From contig CAJINV010000011.1 in the NCBI GenBank assembly GCA_905178155.1, forward strand, positions 2,375,331 to 2,439,330: a stretch of DNA of 64,000 nucleotides, written 5' to 3'. Below, in pieces: positions 57,627 to 64,000 of the stretch. The DNA comes from Amoebophrya sp. A120 (Eukaryota; Sar; Dinophyceae; Syndiniales; Amoebophryaceae). The notes beneath the pieces were generated by a model that did no database searches, had not been told where the DNA came from, and was given only the letters and a program-made list of their open reading frames with translations. Both the position numbers and the translations under genes were made by a program. The first letter of the stretch is position 1. The number at the start of each line of letters is the position of its first letter.

Positions 57627-60600
57627 ATGCAGCACCCACAAAGCACGCCCCCCCGAACGACCGGGAGCAGCACTGGTCGACGGGGGGCACACGCACAACG
57701 GTCTGAATCGTCCTGCGCATCTTCAACTACAGCCGCGTCCGGTGGTGCACAACTACCGAATGGTGCGAAGACCTGTATGATACCGAGAAGGCAACAGCAA
57801 GGCCGCGCTGCTTCGAGCAGTGGCTCAACTGCGATGTTGAATCAATCGTCGATATCGAAGTTTAAGATGACCAGCGCGACGCCAACATCTACATCGTCCC
57901 ATGTTGCAGCTGTGGGCGCCAGCAACTCCAGCAGGATAATATTGCCACCCGAAAATGCTTCTATCCTTTCGCATGATCTCGACGACCACGCAGCGGGACC
58001 GCGATCAGCCAGCATGAGAGGAGTGGAATCATCGACCACGCCAGCTCCATCAAGTAGTGAAGGTGCACCAAATATTAGATTGCAAGCCGGTCGTAAAAAA
58101 GTAAACGACACCAGGCTCCTACACAGAGCAGAAGTTCTTGGAGTTGCACAAGCAGGAGAATCGATTTCTCCTGCTACACGACCGCCCGCGGACCACAGCA
58201 GCGGGGCTTCTTCTTGCTCCATCAATAATATTTCTGCCGACGTGGACATGCCCCAGTACGTTACCAGCATGTTCTGCGACGCCAACAGCGCACCAAAGGC
58301 TGCTGCCGTAGCGGCATCGGCCAGGAGGACGACCGCAGGGATGGCCCCCCCTGGTGGTGCAACAACTACATCCTCGGAGTCAGCTGCGGGAAAGAGGAAC
58401 AAATCGGGACCGGGAGCAACGACTCCGAATCTCCATCAGGGTAGTTCTTGCACTTCTTCCACACTGTCGTCACCACGCGGTGCAGCTCACCTCGCAAATG
58501 CAAGAAAGACAAACCCATCGCACTTTCCGACCGTGCAGCCGCTGCGAGGGATCAAGCTTGGGTCACCAATTGAGGTATAGCTTGTGGTCGTTGTGACACG
58601 AGGACCTATAATTTTTTCTATAACCACTACATGTACTACAGCGTCGTGCTAAGTACTTATTTTTCCATAGAACTCGTCACACGACCCTGGCTTGGTAAGT
58701 GTGGTTGAGTAAATTTTGATACGTCGTACACCTCTTCATGGAAATAAATGCAGCAAGATTCATTACATCGCCATGCCAAAAATCTAATGCGGCGTAAAAA
58801 TTTTTAGGTGCCGAACAAATACGAGATGGAGACTTGTCGCAAGATTTACGGCGAGCGCGCCGTTTTTCTACACGTATATGACCTTGATCCGGTGACAGCG
58901 CGACTAAACCGGCTTTCCATGAGTGTCGCGAACGCAGGGCTTTTCCATGTGGGCGTCGAAGTCTTTCGCGAGGAATGGTTCTACTGCAAGGTTTGTGGGA
59001 ATCACCCTCTGCAAACAGGTATCAATATGGCGAAATTATATCACGACGAGCGAGTAGTTCTATCGTCGCATGGCATATAATTGACTTGTAAGCTGTAGCT
59101 GCTGCACATTTTCGTATAATATCGCTGAGTTTGCTGTGCTGGATAATTCTGCGCAAGTATCCCTTGAAAAATTGTTTACGAAATTGAAAGGATGCCTATA
59201 GTATTTGAAAAACTAAAACTCTCTAGGTATTGTCCACACCGTCCCGATGGAGGGTGGGGGCCACGTGTACCGGCAAAGCTTTTACATGGGTGAGAGTTAT
59301 GAAATGCAAAAATGTCTGGGTCGGGAAGGATGCAAGGTTCGTCATGCACATTTTGCATGAGTCCTGATGTCTGTGATGCATGCCCTAGCATCACAGATTT
59401 TGTGAGGGCTTTCTGATGCCTATACCGCATGAGAAATGCCCTCTCGCAATGGAAAAGGCTGGGCCTTATTTGCTGTTCATGCAATACAGATTTTTGTAGA
59501 ATCCAGCTGCAGCATCACAAGTTCGCATCCTTCCAGACATCCAGGGATTTTTGCATTTGATAAGAGTCCCTTTTCCGCCAAGGAGTTCTGGCGGCTGCTG
59601 ACCAAGGTCCGGTCGCGGTGGTTGGCCAGCGACTATGAGCTCTGGTCCAAGAACTGCCAGCACTTCGCCATCGAGATCTGCCGCGAGCTGGACCTCGCGC
59701 CCGTGCCGGACTTCATCACCAACCTGCCCCGGTGCATCACGAAGGACTATTTGAGTGCGGTGGACGAAGAACACGATGTGGACAAGGAGAGCAGCAGCTC
59801 TTGTTCCTCCGTCACGTACCCACCCACTTCCTCGTGTAGCGAGAAGTTCTCCTGTGTAGGAGCAACTGGGACGACTGCGTCCGCCGCGCAGGCCGGCGGC
59901 ATTCTTGAGGACAACTACGAGATGTTGACTACAGCCACGACTTGTGGCAAGAACACCAACGCGATCGGCAGAGGATATCCAGCGCCTGCTGAGCGAGCTG
60001 TATTGTCCTCGTCCGGGAATCAACAACAGTCCTTGATGCAGCCGGGTCAGCAACAGCAGCTTTACCAGACTTCAAAGAGAAGTTCCTGCACTAGTACAAC
60101 AACTTCCGCGACTTGTTCTGCTGGAGCGGCCCTCGTTGGTGGGATAACCACGACAACACCCCCTTTAGGAAGCGGAGTAATTATAAGCGGTGCGGGGCCC
60201 ACGACCACGGCCGCGTCGACAACAAGCAGCTGTACTTTAGATGTTAATACTGCAGCTTCTTCAAGTTCTTGTACCAGAGCGGCGGCACTACAGCACACGC
60301 CCGCAACCACGTCGAGCACAGCGACCGCTGTGGAACGCGAGCGAGAGGACTTCGCGGAGCTCGACGCGGAACTCGACGCAGCCGGACCGCTTTTATGCTG
60401 CAACGGAAGCGACAGCGACCACGTACGCAAGAGAGTACTGTCGTACTCGAAGCACCTGCAGCATCGCATAGCACAGACTGCTGAAATGAAAAAGACAATG
60501 ACTAGCAATAGTACTTCTAAAGCAGGTGTAGTGGGCAGTAAAATTCTACCGTCGTGGTTGTTGCGAAAGAATGACAACAACTCTGGTAAGGGGGAGCAGA

Positions 60601-63600
60601 ATGATAAAAAGACCTCGACGGCGCCGGCCGGTGCAGCGGGCGACACCGCTTCTAGTAGAAGTAGTGCGTGTACGGGTAAGATAAATAGTAGCTTCGAGCA
60701 AGTGGGTTTCTTGGCCCCTGAGCAAGATGTGAGGAGCGAAAGAACCTCAAGCGATACTAGTAGCCAAGAACCTGAAAGGACACTCCTTAGTCGGGACGCG
60801 GGCAGCTCTTCTAGTTCGTCGACTGGGTCCGCCGACAAGGCTTCGTTTCCATTTCTGCCCGCAGACTACCACCTCCGGAGGGGGTCCAGTACAGGAAGTG
60901 CTGGCGCGGTGTCCGGCACTTCTTCCTGGTCTTGCTCTTCCGACGAAGCCGATAGGGAACAAGACGAGGCCCGCCAGGGCACCACCACCAGGAAAGTATC
61001 GTGCGTGGAGGCAGATACACCTCCTAGCACGCGGCGCTCCAAAAGACACAGAACGTGCTCCGCAGATGAGCTAGGAAACAAGCAAGGAGGCGCAGGCTCG
61101 TTCTCGCGTACTAGATTGCGCACACATAGCCTCACGACTCGAAGAGAAGCAAGTGCACGCAGCGGTGAACAAACTGGTGGCAAAAGTTGTAAAACTTCTG
61201 CACGAGGAGAACATGTTGCTTCCGTCTACTCTGTGTCGCCAACGCAGAGCAGGAGAAGTAGCTCCGACAACATTTCGCCCTTTGTCCACCCGAAAGCTTC
61301 GAGACGGTCGAGGAAAATAAACAGTACCCCTGTGAAAATGTTGAGCTACCCCTACCCCAAGAGCAAGACCACTACCGCGGGTAATATGCAAGAATGCGCA
61401 AGAGCAGGGGTTTATGTTGACAACGACAGTAAAACAAAAAGCGCCACGGCCACGAAAGCGCAAATAGCTGCAAACAAGAATAAATCCTCGACCACTTCTG
61501 TGTGGAGCGAATTTAGTTGTAAATTGCTCCGGCTGTGGTCCAAGAATAATGCTACTAGCAGTAGGCTCCTGAACTCCAATGTGGATCACCACTACAGAAT
61601 ACTATTAAATTCGAATTGTAGTCGTGGTATTGACGACGCTAGTAGTGATAGCCAGCACAGCAGTGCTATTGCCGATGCAGATAAGGAGTGCTTCGAAAAC
61701 TTGGTTCCCCGGCTAACAACTTCATCCGTGGAGGACTGCAGTCTGGAGCGATTCCCCCGCGTCAGCCGCGAGGACGTGCTGTCCACGAGCAACGGCTGCC
61801 ACATGAGTCCGGTGCGCAAGCCGACGACCTCTGGGAGCGCGACTAGTACCATCGCGGCTGCACCAATGTCGCACGAGCTGCACCAAGAACAGCGCTTGCA
61901 CGAGGAGAAGCAGTTTAGTCGACGAGTGGAAGACCAAGACTCATCTACTGCCCACGATCCAATGGAGGTGGAACTCCAGATGGAGCCGAACAGTGCTACT
62001 AGCGTTTTAGTACCAGTTCCTATGAAAATTCCGACTGCAGCTGCAGCAGAACATGTAGTTACCGGTCAAGCGCAACGAACAGGACAGCGCGGGGACGGGA
62101 TGTGCAAGAACGTGGAGATCGTGCATGATGAACTACTATGCATTGCAAATATGTCTGGGTCTGGAAGATTGTAACTTGTAATGCGTATTTCAGAACACAG
62201 AAAAGTCTCGCATGCATACGTAGCAAAGGCTCCCACTTTTTGTCTGCAAAATAGGGGCTTGTCATGCGGATTCGGCATTGCGGAAGGTTCTCGAAACCTG
62301 TGATGCTAGAGCTTCCATGCCAGACCTTCTGTGTCATGCAAAAACAGCATGGCTCTTCCAGACCCAGACATTTTTGCATTTGATAACTACAACCGTCGCA
62401 GGACGTGGTCACCAGGACTGCAGCGACGACCAACCAAAATGCGGAACTTTCCACCGGTCATGACAGCATACTGCTATCTAGCAGACCAGAGCAACAGAAT
62501 GTCCTTCGGCAACAGAATGTTTCCTCGGCGACAGTAGATCCGCAGAAACTTATAGTACAACAGCCGGCTCCGGTTGTGGAGCCTGAGCGATCAGACGTGC
62601 CAGCGCAAGTGATGTGGATGGGAACTACAACCGGCGCAACTGGTGAAGACGACTGTCCGTATGTTTCCTCCACACCAGTGAACAACAGCAGCACTGCTCC
62701 CGATAGCTTCGCCGCTGGTTCTACTTGCACGACCAGGACCAAGAACACCAGCATGTTTGATGACACAGCAACATCAACAACAGGAGCACGAACAACGACC
62801 GGAGCTGCTGGTGTTGCGCAGCACGCAGCTGTTAACAAGCAGGACTTACTGTACCGGGACTTCGTCGTGGACCAGTCGCTGCACCTGCGGAAGCACCACC
62901 AGAACTACACCGCGTCCCACCTCCTGCACGCGGACGACAACAGCACAACGGCAGACGGCAGCAAGGACGCGTTGTCGGACGACGAGACCTCGGCCATGAC
63001 TTTGGATATGGACCAGAGCAGCCCGCGGACCCGCGCCAGCTTCTACCGGGGGGCGCGCAGCGCCCAGATGGCGCGCGGGGTCGGAGGCGCGTCCAGCACC
63101 AGCAGTCGCACCAGCAGCAGCCGGGGAAACAGCGTCATGTTTCACCGAGCGGATCATACCACCGATCATCGAGCTGTCTTTGCGCCGTCAAGGTATGCAA
63201 GTTTTTAAATACCTGAATATACTATGTATCATTTTATTTCACACTTGTACTTATTCTTACATACGACACCTCTACGATCCGGGATCATCCTCTCTCCACG
63301 CCTCGACCTTGGTCCGCGGGCGACGCAGTTAGAGTTTTAGGATTTAGCATATTTCGGGTTCCTATTTTGATCTTCTAGTGATACACGACCACACAATCAG
63401 ATCTATTTTCGCTCCCAACGGCGCTGCAGCGTTCGCACCGGCGAACTTTGACAAGACCAATTCGACGATGTCCTCTTCCACCCAGCAGGCGTTACTGCTG
63501 TCCAAGCGGCGCCAGCAGCAGGGCAAGAAGAACTACGTGGACAAGCGCAAGTTTGCCTCGCGCATCGAGTCCACCGTCCGCGACAGCCAATTTGCCGAGG

Positions 63601-64000
63601 ATTTGGATTCGAGCTCGCTGGACATGCGACGACAAGAGCAGGTGATCAACGACTTCATCCTGGAGAAGACCACGAGCGGAGATGAGGAGGAAAATGTCCT
63701 CTACGCAGCCGAGGATTTGATGGACTGCGAGCGACAAGAACTTTTAGGAGGTGCCCGACAAACAGCGTTAGTTGTACCGGGGTCGACCACCATGATGACC
63801 AACAGCGCGACCACAGGAGCTGCAGGTGGAACAAATGACAGAACCAGCCCGGTGGGAACGAGAACCATATCAAGCGCTGCTCCTGCTCAGTCTTCTCCTG
63901 GCTCCTCCGCGCAGCGACCAGCCGACGCCGCGTTCGACCAGCCGACGGGGCGGCTGTGTCGCGCGGCGACCACCGGCGCAAATAGTAACCACGCGAGTGC
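57627..64000 (+). CDS. PPPDE (DeSI-type) cysteine isopeptidase within a large disordered protein; runs off the right edge
   Basis: Exons 57627-58574, 58808-59018, 59227-59297, 59568-62136, 62391-63192 and 63401-edge stay in frame for about 1,733 residues. GT-AG introns are 58575-58807, 59019-59226 and 63193-63400; the other two are introners. A Ser-rich N-terminus of about 316 residues precedes the PPPDE fold: catalytic His in NAGLFHVGVEVFREEW (about 362), VYRQSFYMGESPFSAKEFWR, and catalytic Cys in YELWSKNCQHFAIEICREL (about 440), ending APVPDFITNLPR. These enzymes remove SUMO or ubiquitin-like modifiers. More than 1,200 residues of Ser/Thr/Ala-rich sequence follow, with basic clusters. DeSI proteins are normally about 170-200 residues, so this is an extreme extension. 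Confidence 0.8.
59298..59562 (-). mobile_element. Introner, family A (265 bp), reverse orientation
   Basis: TIRs TATGAAATGCAAAAATGTCT / complement with a small change near the right end (CAGACATCCAGGGATTTT). Perfect flanks AGAGT (59293-59297 and 59563-59567). Excision restores FYMGES-PFSAKEFW between the two catalytic residues of the PPPDE domain. Body like 12848. Confidence 0.92.
62137..62385 (+). mobile_element. Introner, family A (249 bp)
   Basis: TIRs TATGCATTGCAAATATGTCT / complement. Perfect flanks ACTAC (62132-62136 and 62386-62390). Excision gives VHDEL-QPSQDVVTR. The interior differs from both main A subtypes. Confidence 0.9.
63326..63372 (+). repeat. Intron-borne short dispersed repeat (copy 2)
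   Basis: The block starting CAGTTAGAGTTTTAGGATTT in the GT-AG intron 63193-63400 matches 42283-42330. Confidence 0.65.

Noticed and set aside
1-64000. tRNA or rRNA genes
   Set aside because: I saw no segment with tRNA box A/B spacing plus cloverleaf pairing, or recognisable rRNA core. A covariance-model scan would be decisive.

Overview
The window reads as nuclear DNA of a eukaryote, most likely a dinoflagellate-lineage parasite (Syndiniales, Amoebophrya-like). That placement is inference. It rests on intron-rich genes that all lie on the + strand, very Ser/Thr/Gln-rich proteins, a fused two-domain pyrophosphate-type phosphofructokinase as in other alveolates, and many introns that are themselves small transposon-like elements (introners), a feature I associate with Amoebophrya and some other dinoflagellates.

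The dominant feature is a set of 24 inserted elements of 148-321 bp. Each starts with TAT and ends with ATA, carries terminal inverted repeats (TIRs), and is flanked by a 5-bp direct repeat (exact in 19 of 24). Nearly all sit inside protein-coding exons. Removing the element plus one 5-bp copy restores an uninterrupted reading frame that matches the protein family wherever the protein is recognisable. The boundaries cannot be drawn as GT-AG, whereas 23 other introns in the same gene set are ordinary GT-AG. Near-identical elements occur in both orientations and are bridged identically.

Layout: 2-1345, the 3' end of an unrecognised gene broken by four introners. 1416-2482, an unresolved acidic-tailed gene. 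2644-3195 and 4127-4511, weakly supported exons. 4514-5445, a GC-rich inverted-repeat element and a palindrome. 6676-13835, a major facilitator transporter with seven introners and a 1.55-kb GC-rich insertion bounded by a 47-bp exon duplication. 16211-19031, LEO1 (Paf1 complex). 19900 onward, a first exon running into GC-rich islands (20160-23260). 23917-26983, a PX-WD40-like protein. 27522-32527, phosphofructokinase. 33590-34720, another GC-rich island. 35391-35870, a small hypothetical. 35988-39045, a PPR-like helical repeat protein fused to a terminal nucleotidyltransferase. 39859-43596, VPS45. 44697-46646, 47378-53727 and 54396-54744, three genes with MG-type (possible N-myristoylation) starts, one encoding about 2,033 residues. 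54745-57626, a long non-coding stretch. 57627 to the right edge, a PPPDE/DeSI-type isopeptidase inside a very long disordered protein.

The recognised genes are housekeeping or cell-biological (transcription elongation, glycolysis, endosomal fusion, RNA tailing, deSUMOylation-like proteolysis). They do not form an obvious pathway. What links them is the shared gene architecture.
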